Shown piece by piece: positions 1-6,356 of a stretch of 11,136 nucleotides of DNA. Where the stretch lies: the NCBI GenBank assembly GCA_007128515.1, contig SKXI01000082.1, positions 1 to 11,136 on the forward strand. The letters run 5' to 3'. Origin of the DNA: Halococcaceae archaeon. GTDB taxonomy: Archaea > Halobacteriota > Halobacteria > Halobacteriales > Halalkalicoccaceae. Numbering within the stretch: position 1 is the stretch's first letter; every line of letters starts with the position of its first letter. The notes below the pieces were generated by a model, which saw only the letters and a list, made by a program, of their open reading frames with translations, had not been told where the DNA came from and did no database searches. The translations under genes and the position numbers were made by a program.

Positions 1-867
1 CTCCCTCACGCCGTCTCCGATCTCGTAGTCGAGATCCGCACGAGCGGCCGAGACGTCGAGGTGCTGGGCCGACCAGTCGAGCGGCGGGCCGTCCTCGACG
101 GTGATCTCCGCGTCCGGGATCACGTCCCGGACGACCGCGGCTACCTCGCTCACGGTTCGAAACTCGCCCCGAACGTTGTAGACGGACTGACTGAGCCCGG
201 CGGAGTCGGCGAGCACTGCCGCTCCGAACGCGCTCGCCGCGTCACGGACGGAGAGCCAGCTGATCGCGCCGTCGGCGGGCGAGACGCGTACGGGTTCACC
301 CCGAGCCGGTTTCTCGAACAGCTCAGCGAACTCCACGCCGTGACCGGCAGCCGGTCCGAAGATCCCGGTAGGCCGGAGCGCGACGACCGAGAGGCCGTAC
401 TCGGCGGCGTACTCCCGGCCGAGTCGCTCCGCGAAGAGCTTCGCCGCGGCGTAGGCGCTCTCGGGTCGCAGTACCGACTCCTCGGGCACCCGTCCCGCGT
501 CGTACGCCGCATCGGGGGCGTAGACCGTCTCGCTGGAGGCGAGGACGACCCTCTCGACCTCGGTTCGCCGGGCGACTTCGAGCACGCTCCGTGGCCCGCC
601 CGCGTTCACCCTCGCCCGCTCGCCGGGCCCTCGGTCTGTACCGAGTATCGCCGCGAGGTGGACGATCCGATCGACCCCGTGCTCGCGGATCGCCCGTTCG
701 AGCGAGTCCGGTTCGGTCACGTCGCCGCGGACGACCGGGTGACCGGGCTGGTCGCCCCGTTCCGCGGCAGCGGCGTCGAACGCGATCGGTTCGTGTCCCT
801 CCGATTCCAACTGCTGACAGAGTGCCGATCCGACGAACCCGCTACCACCGGTGACGAGTACGTGCAT
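1..867 (-). CDS. NAD-dependent epimerase/dehydratase (extended SDR family), 3' end cut by window
   Basis: The ATG is at 867 and 289 codons run to the window edge without a stop, so the C-terminus is missing. The protein starts MHVLVTGGSGFVGSAL: a beta strand followed by the Rossmann loop GxxGxxG (Gly7, Gly10, Gly13) that binds NAD(P). Around residues 109-116 is LASSETVY, the usual Ser strand, and SAYAAAK (Tyr139, Lys143) is the YxxxK catalytic pair. Asn88 in RVNAGG is the conserved Asn of extended SDRs. This is the layout of UDP-sugar epimerases and dehydratases (GalE/RfbB-like). The substrate cannot be told: extended SDRs act on nucleotide sugars and other compounds, and no glycan genes are visible alongside. 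The start is supported by a TATA-like element about 27 nt upstream, which implies a nearly leaderless mRNA. Family call is firm, specific reaction is not. Confidence 0.9.
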   Translation of the reverse strand, partial: MHVLVTGGSGFVGSALCQQLESEGHEPIAFDAAAAERGDQPGHPVVRGDVTEPDSLERAIREHGVDRIVHLAAILGTDRGPGERARVNAGGPRSVLEVARRTEVERVVLASSETVYAPDAAYDAGRVPEESVLRPESAYAAAKLFAERLGREYAAEYGLSVVALRPTGIFGPAAGHGVEFAELFEKPARGEPVRVSPADGAISWLSVRDAASAFGAAVLADSAGLSQSVYNVRGEFRTVSEVAAVVRDVIPDAEITVEDGPPLDWSAQHLDVSAARADLDYEIGDGVRE

Positions 868-875
868 GGCCCCTT

Positions 876-898
876 CTGTACCGGGTACAGGGATAAAC
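876..898 (-). promoter_or_regulatory. Promoter with candidate operator of the epimerase gene
   Basis: Reading toward the gene, a TATA-like TTTATCC (898-892) lies 25-31 nt before the ATG at 867. It is followed immediately by a perfect inverted repeat, CTGTACC-N-GGTACAG, at 876-890 (7-bp arms, 1-nt centre). An inverted repeat between the TATA element and the start is where haloarchaeal repressors usually bind. The repeat is seen directly; the operator role is inferred. Confidence 0.5.
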
Positions 899-909
899 CC
901 ACACGCGAC

Positions 910-933
910 GAAGCCGGCCACCCTCGCGGCTTC
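910..933. repeat. Inverted repeat in the epimerase/MFS divergent intergenic region
   Basis: GAAGCCG (910-916) and CGGCTTC (927-933) are perfect 7-bp arms around a 10-nt centre. The repeat sits upstream of a weak T-rich element (GGTTTTGTC, about 940-948) that is 22-30 nt before the GTG of the MFS gene. It could bind a regulator of either divergent gene or be chance in GC-rich DNA. Confidence 0.35.
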
Positions 934-969
934 ACGCAGGGTTTTGTCGGTGGCCCGCTCACGCCCGGC

Positions 970-2229
970 GTGAACGCCGATTCGACCGCCGTGCCGCGCG
1001 AGACGACGGTCGTCGTCGGCCTCGTGAGCGGCTCGCACGTGATCAACCACACCTACCTCGTGCTCTTCCCGCCGATCCTGGGCGTGCTCGCCGTCGAGTT
1101 CGACGTCGGCCTCGCCGCGCTCGGCGTCGCGATGGGCGTCCAGGCGTTCGTCAACACCGCCTTTCAGCTCCCGTTCGGCTACCTCGCGGATACCTACGAC
1201 CGGACGCTCGCGCTGGAACTCTGTCTCGGGCTCGGTGCGCTCGGCGCGTTCGTCCTCGCGCTCGCGCCCACCTTCGAGTGGCTGCTCGTCGGCCAGGCGA
1301 TCCTCGGGGTCGGGATCGCCGGTCACCACCCCGCACACTTCCCGCTGATCGCCGACTCGACACCCGAGCGGCTCCGGGGACGGGCGTTCAGCGTCCACGG
1401 CTTCGCCGGGAACGTCGGCTTCGGCGCCGCGCCGCTGCTCATCGTCGCCGTGATGGGGCTCGGCCACTCCTGGCGGGTCGCCTTCGCGCTGCTCGGCCTC
1501 TTCGGACTCGCCTACGCCTTCCTCGCGTTCGTCGTCCTCACCCGGTTCGTCGATCCCTCGATCAGGGTTCCGGAGCGGGGTGGTTCACAGGAAGGGACAC
1601 CCATCCAGCGCGTCCGCAGCGGGGTCCGGGCGGTGTTCGAGGCGCCGGGCATCCTCGCGCTCGGGCTGTTCGCGCTCGTCGGCTCGACCGCCGGCTGGGG
1701 GATCACCTCGTTCGTCGTCACCCTGCTGGAGGAGGGCTACGGCGTCGCGCCGAACGTCGCGAGCCTCACCCTCTCGGCGATGTTCGGCGCCGGTGCTCTC
1801 CTCATGCTCGCCGGCGGCGATCTCTCCGATCGGTTCTCCCCGGGACCGGTGATCGTCGGGAGCTACGGGCTGCTCGTCGTCTTCGTCTTCGCCCTCTCCT
1901 CGCTCGCGGTCCCCCCACCGGTAGCGATCGGCGCGGCGATCCTCGCCGGGAGCGTCACGAGCCTCGCGATCCCCGCCCGCGACACGCTCGCGGACGCCCT
2001 CTCACAGCGCGCCGACCTCGGCCGGAACTTCGCGATCATCACGATCGGGATCATGGTCGGGAGTACGATCGCCCCGCCCCTGTTCGGGTTCGTCATCGAG
2101 ACGGCGGGGTTCAGGGTGGCGTTCACCTCGATCGCTGGCGTGGCCGCGCTCGGCGTCCTGATCACCGCCTGGATCGTCCGGACGTGGGGCGACGGACACG
2201 GCTCGGAAAGCGGGGTCCCGAGCGACTAA
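970..2229 (+). CDS. MFS transporter, fosmidomycin-resistance (Fsr)-like
   Basis: A 419-residue integral membrane protein with about 12 hydrophobic segments in two halves, joined by a charged cytoplasmic loop at roughly residues 175-200 (SIRVPERGGSQEGTPIQRVR). The motif-A-like loop GYLADTYDRTLAL is at residues 70-82. Transmembrane segment 4 carries GVGIAGHHPAHFPLIAD (residues 113-129), followed by RLRGRAFSVHG; this His-containing pattern resembles the Fsr branch of the major facilitator superfamily, whose members are drug or small-molecule exporters. The GTG at 970 is chosen because hydrophobic sequence begins soon after it; a GTG at 991 is the alternative. Reading-frame sequence before 970 is not protein-like, since it lies over the epimerase gene and the intergenic region. 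The stop overlaps the stop of the convergent permease gene. MFS membership is firm, Fsr affinity moderate, substrate unknown. Confidence 0.87.
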   Translation: MNADSTAVPRETTVVVGLVSGSHVINHTYLVLFPPILGVLAVEFDVGLAALGVAMGVQAFVNTAFQLPFGYLADTYDRTLALELCLGLGALGAFVLALAPTFEWLLVGQAILGVGIAGHHPAHFPLIADSTPERLRGRAFSVHGFAGNVGFGAAPLLIVAVMGLGHSWRVAFALLGLFGLAYAFLAFVVLTRFVDPSIRVPERGGSQEGTPIQRVRSGVRAVFEAPGILALGLFALVGSTAGWGITSFVVTLLEEGYGVAPNVASLTLSAMFGAGALLMLAGGDLSDRFSPGPVIVGSYGLLVVFVFALSSLAVPPPVAIGAAILAGSVTSLAIPARDTLADALSQRADLGRNFAIITIGIMVGSTIAPPLFGFVIETAGFRVAFTSIAGVAALGVLITAWIVRTWGDGHGSESGVPSD

Positions 2230-3200
2230 CGCGAGACGGCGACGGCAACGAGGTAGATCGCGATCGCCGTGAGGACGATCGTCGCGCCCGTGGCGATCGA
2301 CCACTGGTACGAAAAGAGGATGCCGAGGATCACCGAGAGCTCGCCGAACACCACCGAGAGCGCCATCCCCTGGGTGAACGAGTTCGTGAGCTGCATCGCC
2401 GCCGCGACGGGGACGACGAGCATCGCCGCGACCAGGATCGCCCCGAGGATCTGCATCGCCGCGACGATCACGAGCGCGGTGAGCACGATCAGCAGCGTGT
2501 CGTAGACCCAGACGTTGATCCGTGCGAGTCGCGCCGCCTCCCGGTCGAAGGTGATGAACAGCAGCTGTTTGTGGGTGAGCCCGACCATCCCGAGCACCGC
2601 GAGCGTCAGCCCGACCATGAGCTGGACGTTGCCGAACGGGACGAACAGGATGTCGCCGAAGAGGTAGCTGTTGATCTCGCGGCCGAAGGCGACGCCGTAG
2701 GAGACGACGGCGATCCCGAGCGCGAACCCGCCGGTGAGCATGATGGCGATCGGGACGTCCGCGTACGAGTCGGTGTGGACCGAGAGGTACTGGATGCCGA
2801 GCGCGGCCAGTGTGGCGACGACGAGCGCGGCGAACAGGGGAAACGACGCCCACTCGACGAACGTACCGAGGAAAAGCCCGATGGCGACACCGGCGAACGC
2901 GGTGTGCGCGAGCGCCTCGCCGATGAGCGCCATCTGGCGGTTGACGAGATAGGCCCCGACGATCGGCGCGGCGATCCCGATGAGCAGCCCCGTGGTGAAC
3001 CCACGCTGGAGGAAGCCGCTGCAGACGAGCCAGCTATCGACCGTACTGCAGGTCGCTCCCCAGAACGCGTCGTACAACGGCGGGAAGACGACGTAGATGA
3101 ACACGTAGAGCGAGACGAAGACGAGCGGTACTCCGATCGCAACCGCGGCGGCCTCGCGTCTCGAGTCGAAGAGGCGCTCTACCGTCGCCCGCACGTTCAT
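2226..3200 (-). CDS. znuB: ABC-3 family permease of a Zn/Mn importer (ZnuB-like)
   Basis: A 324-residue membrane protein of the ABC-3 metal permease family, the channel through which the binding protein delivers Zn2+ or Mn2+. About eight or nine hydrophobic segments are visible. The family signature NRQMALIGEALAHTAFAGVA lies at residues 87-106 with the usual His99, and GAILVAAMLVVPVAAA near residue 255 matches the conserved late segment. DREAARLARINV is the likely cytoplasmic coupling loop. Its ATG overlaps the TGA of the ATPase gene by 4 nt (3197-3200), so the two are translationally coupled. The segment before the second helix contains Cys51 and Cys60, unusual in a Cys-poor haloarchaeal proteome and possibly a disulfide outside the membrane. 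The counterpart in Halobacterium is, from memory, called ZurM. The metal is not settled by sequence. Confidence 0.93.
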   Translation of the reverse strand: MNVRATVERLFDSRREAAAVAIGVPLVFVSLYVFIYVVFPPLYDAFWGATCSTVDSWLVCSGFLQRGFTTGLLIGIAAPIVGAYLVNRQMALIGEALAHTAFAGVAIGLFLGTFVEWASFPLFAALVVATLAALGIQYLSVHTDSYADVPIAIMLTGGFALGIAVVSYGVAFGREINSYLFGDILFVPFGNVQLMVGLTLAVLGMVGLTHKQLLFITFDREAARLARINVWVYDTLLIVLTALVIVAAMQILGAILVAAMLVVPVAAAMQLTNSFTQGMALSVVFGELSVILGILFSYQWSIATGATIVLTAIAIYLVAVAVSR

Positions 3201-3952
3201 AGCTGCTGTTTCCGAGCGGGTGCTCGTTTCCCCATCCCCTCGACCCCGTAGGCCCGGGCGAGGGCGTCGCTCTCCGCGAAGGCCTCGGGGCTGCCGTGGT
3301 GGAACAGCTCGCGGTTGATGCAGACGACCGTGTCGACGTGCTCGGTGACGACGCCGATGTCGTGTTCGATCAGAACGATCGTGATCCCGCGGTCGTTCAG
3401 TTCGTTCAGCAGCTCGTAAAACCGGTCACGCGAGTCGGCGTCCACGCCAACCGTCGGCTCGTCGAGCGCGAGCAGGTCCGCCTCGCCCGCGAGCGCCCGG
3501 GCGATGTAGGTTCGCTGTTTCTGGCCGCCGGAGAGCCGGTTGATCCGCCGGTCGGCCAGGTCGGCGATTCCGACGCGCTCGAGGGCGTCGTCGACGATAT
3601 CGTGGTCATCGGGGCGCAAGCGACGGAGGCCGACGTGCGGGTACCGGCCCATCGTCACGACCTCTCGCACGGTGATCGGCATCGTGGAGTCCGCCTCCGT
3701 CGACTGCTGTGAAACGTAGCCGAGGCGTTCTCCTTCGCGGAAACCCTCGGCGGGCTGGCCGAACAACCGGACGCTCCCCGTATCGGGCGTCATCAGTCCG
3801 AGCATGATCCTGAGGAGGGTCGTCTTCCCGGAGCCGTTCGGCCCGATCAGCCCGACGAACTCGCCCGCTTCGACCGCCAGCGTGACGTCCTCGACGACCG
3901 GGTGCTCGTCGTAGGCGAACGTGACGCCCTCGGCTTCGATTACGTAATTCAT
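3197..3952 (-). CDS. znuC: ATP-binding protein of the Zn/Mn ABC importer (ZnuC-like)
   Basis: A 251-residue ABC ATPase that powers metal import through the adjacent permease. All nucleotide-binding elements are intact: Walker A GPNGSGKT (37-44), Q-loop YVSQQ (79-83), signature LSGGQ (140-144), Walker B LLALDE (160-165) and switch His197 in IEHDIG. The GRYPHVGLRRL stretch after the Q-loop is typical of metal and siderophore ATPases. It is the middle gene of the operon, 90 nt after the binding-protein gene and overlapping the permease by 4 nt. No convincing TATA element precedes it, so it probably depends on transcription reading through the stem-loop at 4011-4038. GAGAGAGA just before the ATG is at best a weak ribosome-binding site. 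The Halobacterium counterpart is, from memory, ZurA. Family call is firm. Confidence 0.95.
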   Translation of the reverse strand: MNYVIEAEGVTFAYDEHPVVEDVTLAVEAGEFVGLIGPNGSGKTTLLRIMLGLMTPDTGSVRLFGQPAEGFREGERLGYVSQQSTEADSTMPITVREVVTMGRYPHVGLRRLRPDDHDIVDDALERVGIADLADRRINRLSGGQKQRTYIARALAGEADLLALDEPTVGVDADSRDRFYELLNELNDRGITIVLIEHDIGVVTEHVDTVVCINRELFHHGSPEAFAESDALARAYGVEGMGKRAPARKQQL

Positions 3953-4010
3953 TCTCTCTCAACTATTGTTTCGATGCGTCAACCTACGGGTTTCTACGGT
4001 AACAACCTTT

Positions 4011-4038
4011 CCGGTCGATCGCTCGTGGGATCGACCGG
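4011..4038 (-). terminator. Intergenic stem-loop after the binding-protein gene (attenuator, partial terminator or processing site)
   Basis: CCGGTCGATC (4011-4020) and GATCGACCGG (4029-4038) form a perfect 10-bp stem with an 8-nt loop, beginning 5 nt after the stop of the binding-protein gene and 59 nt before the ATPase start. On the transcribed strand it is followed by AAAGGTTGTTACC, not a clean T run, so complete termination is unlikely. A 3' stem of this kind commonly protects the upstream message or reduces read-through. The stem is seen; the role is inferred. Confidence 0.55.
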
Positions 4039-4042
4039 CCCG

Positions 4043-5068
4043 TCACTCCACCTCGAGCGCGAGTTCGAGCGTCTCGAGGTTGATCGCCCGCTGGTGATCG
4101 AAGTACGTCTCGACCCCGTCGTCGATCATCTCCTCGGTGATCCCCTCGATCGGCGAGAGCGGCAGGATCTCCGTCCCCGTCTCCTCGGCGAGCGACTCCG
4201 CCAGGTTGGTCGGCTCCAGCATGTCGTAGAGGATGTACTGGACGTCGTGTTCCTCGACGAGCTCCTCGACCTCCTGGATCTCTGCCGCGGAGGCCTCGTT
4301 GTCGGGGGAGATGCCGACGGGCGAGAAGATGTCGAAGCCGTACCGGTCCCACCACCACTGGAACGAGTCGTGACTCCCGATGATGACCTGGTCCTGTTGG
4401 CGACGATCCGCCAGGTCCCGGAACTCCGCGTCGAGTGCGTCGAGTTCCTCGATGTACGCCTCGCCGTTTTCCTCGTAGGTGTCGGCGTTGTCCGGGTCCA
4501 TCTCCGAGAAGCCCCTCACGACGTTCTCGACGCCGGCCTGGAGCTCTATCGGGTTCATCCAGAAGTGTTCGTCGTTGTCCTCCGCGGGGCTGTCGATGAA
4601 CGTGATTCCCTCGGAGATCTCGATGACGGTGGTGTCGTCGTCGTTCGCGAGCTCGTCCGCGGCGTCGTCCTGCCAGCTGGAGAAGTCCCTCGTGTAGATG
4701 AAGGCGTCGGCGTCCTCGATATCCCTGACGACGCCCGGATCGGGGTCCCAGTCGTGACCGTGTTCGCCCATCGGGACGATGTCCTCGACCGTCACGTGTT
4801 CCCCTCCGACCTGCCGTGCGACGTCGTAGGGCATGACGAACGACGCGAGGGCACTGAACGACGTGTCGTCGTCCGAATCGCTCGCCTGCCCGTCGTCCGC
4901 CGAGCCGTCGGGGTTGTCCGAACCGGAGGCGTTCCCGCCGGAGCCGTCGTCGTCTCCGCCCCCACCACCGATACAGCCCGCGAGCGTCGTGCCGAGCAGC
5001 CCACCGCCCGCCGCCAACACCCGCCGTCGTGTCGTGCGACACCGATCGACCGCAGCGTACGTATTCAT
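4043..5068 (-). CDS. znuA: Zn/Mn-binding lipoprotein of the ABC importer (ZnuA/TroA family)
   Basis: A 341-residue cluster A-I (TroA-like) substrate-binding protein that captures Zn2+ or Mn2+ outside the cell. The N-terminus has a Tat signal (TRRRVLAAG, Arg14-Arg15) and a lipobox LAGC with Cys32 as the likely anchor, followed by an Asp/Ser/Gly linker to about residue 70. Expected ligands are visible: GEHGHDW (His104/His106), DEHFWMNP (His168) and GSHDSFQWWWDRYG (His233). The third ligand is His, as in ZnuA, rather than the Glu of PsaA-like Mn proteins. At the fourth position (LPLSPIEG) Ser305 stands where Asp is usual. The His-rich loop common in ZnuA is absent. It is the first gene of the importer operon, with its own promoter and operator. 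The start is fixed by the twin-arginine signal. The Halobacterium counterpart is, from memory, YcdH. Confidence 0.92.
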   Translation of the reverse strand: MNTYAAVDRCRTTRRRVLAAGGGLLGTTLAGCIGGGGGDDDGSGGNASGSDNPDGSADDGQASDSDDDTSFSALASFVMPYDVARQVGGEHVTVEDIVPMGEHGHDWDPDPGVVRDIEDADAFIYTRDFSSWQDDAADELANDDDTTVIEISEGITFIDSPAEDNDEHFWMNPIELQAGVENVVRGFSEMDPDNADTYEENGEAYIEELDALDAEFRDLADRRQQDQVIIGSHDSFQWWWDRYGFDIFSPVGISPDNEASAAEIQEVEELVEEHDVQYILYDMLEPTNLAESLAEETGTEILPLSPIEGITEEMIDDGVETYFDHQRAINLETLELALEVE

Positions 5069-5076
5069 CAGCTGAT

Positions 5077-5090
5077 TTAGACCCGTCTAA
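5077..5090 (-). promoter_or_regulatory. Candidate SirR/DtxR-family operator before the importer operon
   Basis: On the coding strand this reads TTAGACGGGTCTAA, a perfect inverted repeat with 6-bp arms and a 2-nt centre, lying 9-22 nt before the binding-protein ATG and just after its TATA-like element. The same TTAGA-N4-TCTAA pattern precedes the neighbouring regulator gene, and it resembles DtxR-type boxes (TTAGG...CCTAA). The position predicts repression by blocking transcription initiation. Confidence 0.72.
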
Positions 5091-5092
5091 CA

Positions 5093-5103
5093 TTAGTATT
5101 TTA
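5093..5103 (-). promoter_or_regulatory. TATA-like element of the importer operon
   Basis: On the minus strand GTAAAATACTAATG is the only AT-rich run upstream of the operon. It is centred about 30 nt before the ATG at 5068, consistent with a very short or absent 5' leader. It directly abuts the operator. Confidence 0.5.
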
Positions 5104-5113
5104 CGCACTCATC

Positions 5114-5130
5114 TTTCGAACGTGTCGAAA
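5114..5130. repeat. Second inverted repeat upstream of the importer promoter
   Basis: TTTCGA-ACGTG-TCGAAA is a perfect inverted repeat with 6-bp arms and a 5-nt centre, lying 46-62 nt before the binding-protein ATG, upstream of the TATA-like element. It does not match the TTAGA operator. It could be a site for a second regulator or a weak stem after the regulator gene, which ends at 5189. Confidence 0.35.
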
Positions 5131-5188
5131 CTAACTCCCGCTCTGTCACCGAAACGGTCGACGCGAACTCGGGGATCGAACAGGATAC

Positions 5189-5872
5189 TCAAACCGCTTC
5201 CGCGACCACGGTCACGCGAACGTGACGAGCGACCTCTTCGGGGAGGGAGACGCTCTCGTCGTGGCCTTCCGCTCTCGCCGTCACCATCCCGAACGGGGCG
5301 ACCTCCTCGATGGCGAGTTCGGTCCCCGGGTCGACGCCGTGTTCCGAGAGGTACTCCAGTACAGCCGGATCGTGGTCGCTCACCTCTTCGACCCGAACGG
5401 TAGCGCCCTCCTCGAACTCCGAGAGCGCCGTCGCGGGCCGGCGTTCCGGGGGTTCGAGGTCCTCGTTCGGGATCGGCGCGCCGTGGGGGTCGACGGTCGG
5501 GTCCGCGAGCGCCGCGGCGACGCGAGCCTCGAACTCCTCCGAGATGTGGTGTTCGAGGCGGTCGGCCTCGTCGTGGACCTCCTCCCAGGAGTAGTCGAGG
5601 TGCTCGGTGAGGTACGCCTCGAGCAGCCGGTGGTGGCGGATCACCTCGAGCGCGACGCGCTCGCCGTCGGGGGTGAGCGTCACCCCCTTGTACTTCTCCC
5701 TGTCCACCAGATCGCGCTCTTCGAGTTTGTCGAGCATGCTCGTCACCGTCGGGGAGGTCACCCCGACGTGCTCGGCGATCTCCGAGGTCCGGATCCGCTG
5801 TTCGCCGTCGCGTTCCGCCTGGAGGGTGTAGATCGCCTTGAGGTAATCCTCCATGACGGCGCTCAGCATCAT
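5189..5872 (-). CDS. sirR: DtxR/MntR-family metal-dependent transcriptional regulator (SirR-like)
   Basis: A 227-residue metalloregulator with three parts: a winged helix (about 8-70, recognition region TSPTVTSMLDKLEERDLV), the metal-binding dimerization domain (about 71-145, with HDEADRLEHHISEE and the family's DPHGAPIP) and a C-terminal FeoA/SH3-like domain (about 150-227). Aligned by eye to MntR and DtxR, the likely ligands are Asp9, His81, Asp104, Glu107 and His108. Asp9 and Asp104 stand where iron-sensing DtxR has Met10 and Cys102, so the site looks Mn-type, although MntR Glu11 is Lys12 here. With metal bound the protein should bind TTAGA-N4-TCTAA before itself and the importer. It is 120 nt upstream of the importer and on the same strand. 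ATG codons at 5872 and 5869 are both possible starts. Confidence 0.93.
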   Translation of the reverse strand: MMLSAVMEDYLKAIYTLQAERDGEQRIRTSEIAEHVGVTSPTVTSMLDKLEERDLVDREKYKGVTLTPDGERVALEVIRHHRLLEAYLTEHLDYSWEEVHDEADRLEHHISEEFEARVAAALADPTVDPHGAPIPNEDLEPPERRPATALSEFEEGATVRVEEVSDHDPAVLEYLSEHGVDPGTELAIEEVAPFGMVTARAEGHDESVSLPEEVARHVRVTVVAEAV

Positions 5873-5879
5873 GGGTGGA

Positions 5880-5902
5880 TTAGATGGTTCTAAACCCTAA
5901 AT
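5880..5902 (-). promoter_or_regulatory. sirR promoter with candidate autoregulatory operator
   Basis: On the coding strand the operator reads TTAGAACCATCTAA (5893-5880), with 5-bp arms and a 4-nt centre, ending 7 nt before the first ATG. The TATA-like ATTTAGGGT (5902-5894) abuts it, centred about 26 nt before the start. The operator has the same arms and total length as that of the importer operon, which supports autoregulation. Confidence 0.68.
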
Positions 5903-6124
5903 CTATCGGGCCGGTCCCGGGCGACCGAAGCTATTGGACTTCCAACAGCAACTCGCTGCGGAGAACGCTCTTGTACGTCTCCGTCGAACGACCTGTCGGG
6001 GAGGTGCACGGTGCCACGGTCGGTCGTCGGGCACCGGGGCCTCCGGCCCTTCGTGATACGGACAGCAGACAGGATGAGTTCTCGGAGCGAGACCGAAGAG
6101 CCCGCAGAGGCGTCTCGGTGGATT
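5903..6124. other. Intergenic region between sirR and rnpB, no convincing gene
   Basis: All frames here are short or run into the RNase P RNA with arginine-, proline- and serine-rich nonsense. The notable content is two adjacent inverted repeats: GGTGCC-N14-GGCACC at 6010-6035 and GGGCC-TCC-GGCCC at 6037-6049. They lie about 75 nt past the rnpB 3' end in its direction of transcription and might take part in ending or processing that transcript. No T run follows them. Confidence 0.4.
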
Positions 6125-6275
6125 CACGGCTGCGGGGAGTAAGCCCCCTTCTGTTTTCGAACCCGGCATTCGGCTGAGCACCCGCGTCCGCGTCCGGGCT
6201 ACCTGTGGACGCGGGCTTGCACCGGCGAGGGTGGCCGTTCCATCCGTTCGCTCCCGTTCGCGTGGTCTTCGACCG

Positions 6276-6308
6276 CGCAGTTCGCGGCTCACGCCGCTCG
6301 CGTGAACG
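6276..6308. repeat. 33-bp direct repeat inside rnpB, copy 1
   Basis: Identical over 33 bp to 6324-6356, with start-to-start distance 48 bp. In the RNA each copy can form GCGGC-GUGA-GCCGC, a stem capped by a GNRA tetraloop, within an outer GUUC/GAAC pair. Between the copies is a perfect hairpin, GTGATCC-GAT-GGATCAC (6308-6324). Confidence 0.9.
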
Positions 6309-6323
6309 TGATCCGATGGATCA

Positions 6324-6356
6324 CGCAGTTCGCGGCTCACGCCGCTCGCGTGAACG
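6324..6356. repeat. 33-bp direct repeat inside rnpB, copy 2
   Basis: The second identical copy. It is followed on the plus strand by the near-perfect palindrome CGCGATCG-T-CGATCGCG (6355-6371). On the far side of copy 1 is a smaller hairpin, GGTC-TTC-GACC (6264-6274). The region therefore alternates hairpin, repeat, hairpin, repeat, hairpin, which fits a duplicated module in the P12 arm. Confidence 0.9.

Noticed and set aside
61..969. Upstream extension of the MFS reading frame toward position 61
   Set aside because: This part is antisense to the epimerase gene and the promoter spacer. Its translation is arginine/aspartate-rich and shows no membrane or domain character.
1278..3251. Long plus-strand open frame across the MFS and permease genes
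   Set aside because: It overlaps two clear genes in other frames and is dominated by Arg, Asp and Glu repeats, as expected of a GC-rich shadow frame.
5948..6020. Short minus-strand frame ending TETYKSVLRSELLLEVQ before sirR
   Set aside because: The ending looks protein-like, but only a GTG start leaves fewer than 30 codons, upstream residues are nonsense, and it uses rare TTG codons. Conservation in relatives would be needed to accept it.
6155..6164. GGGTTCGAAA on the minus strand, resembling a tRNA T-loop
   Set aside because: No acceptor, D or anticodon arm can be placed around it. It lies between conserved blocks at the 3' side of RNase P RNA.
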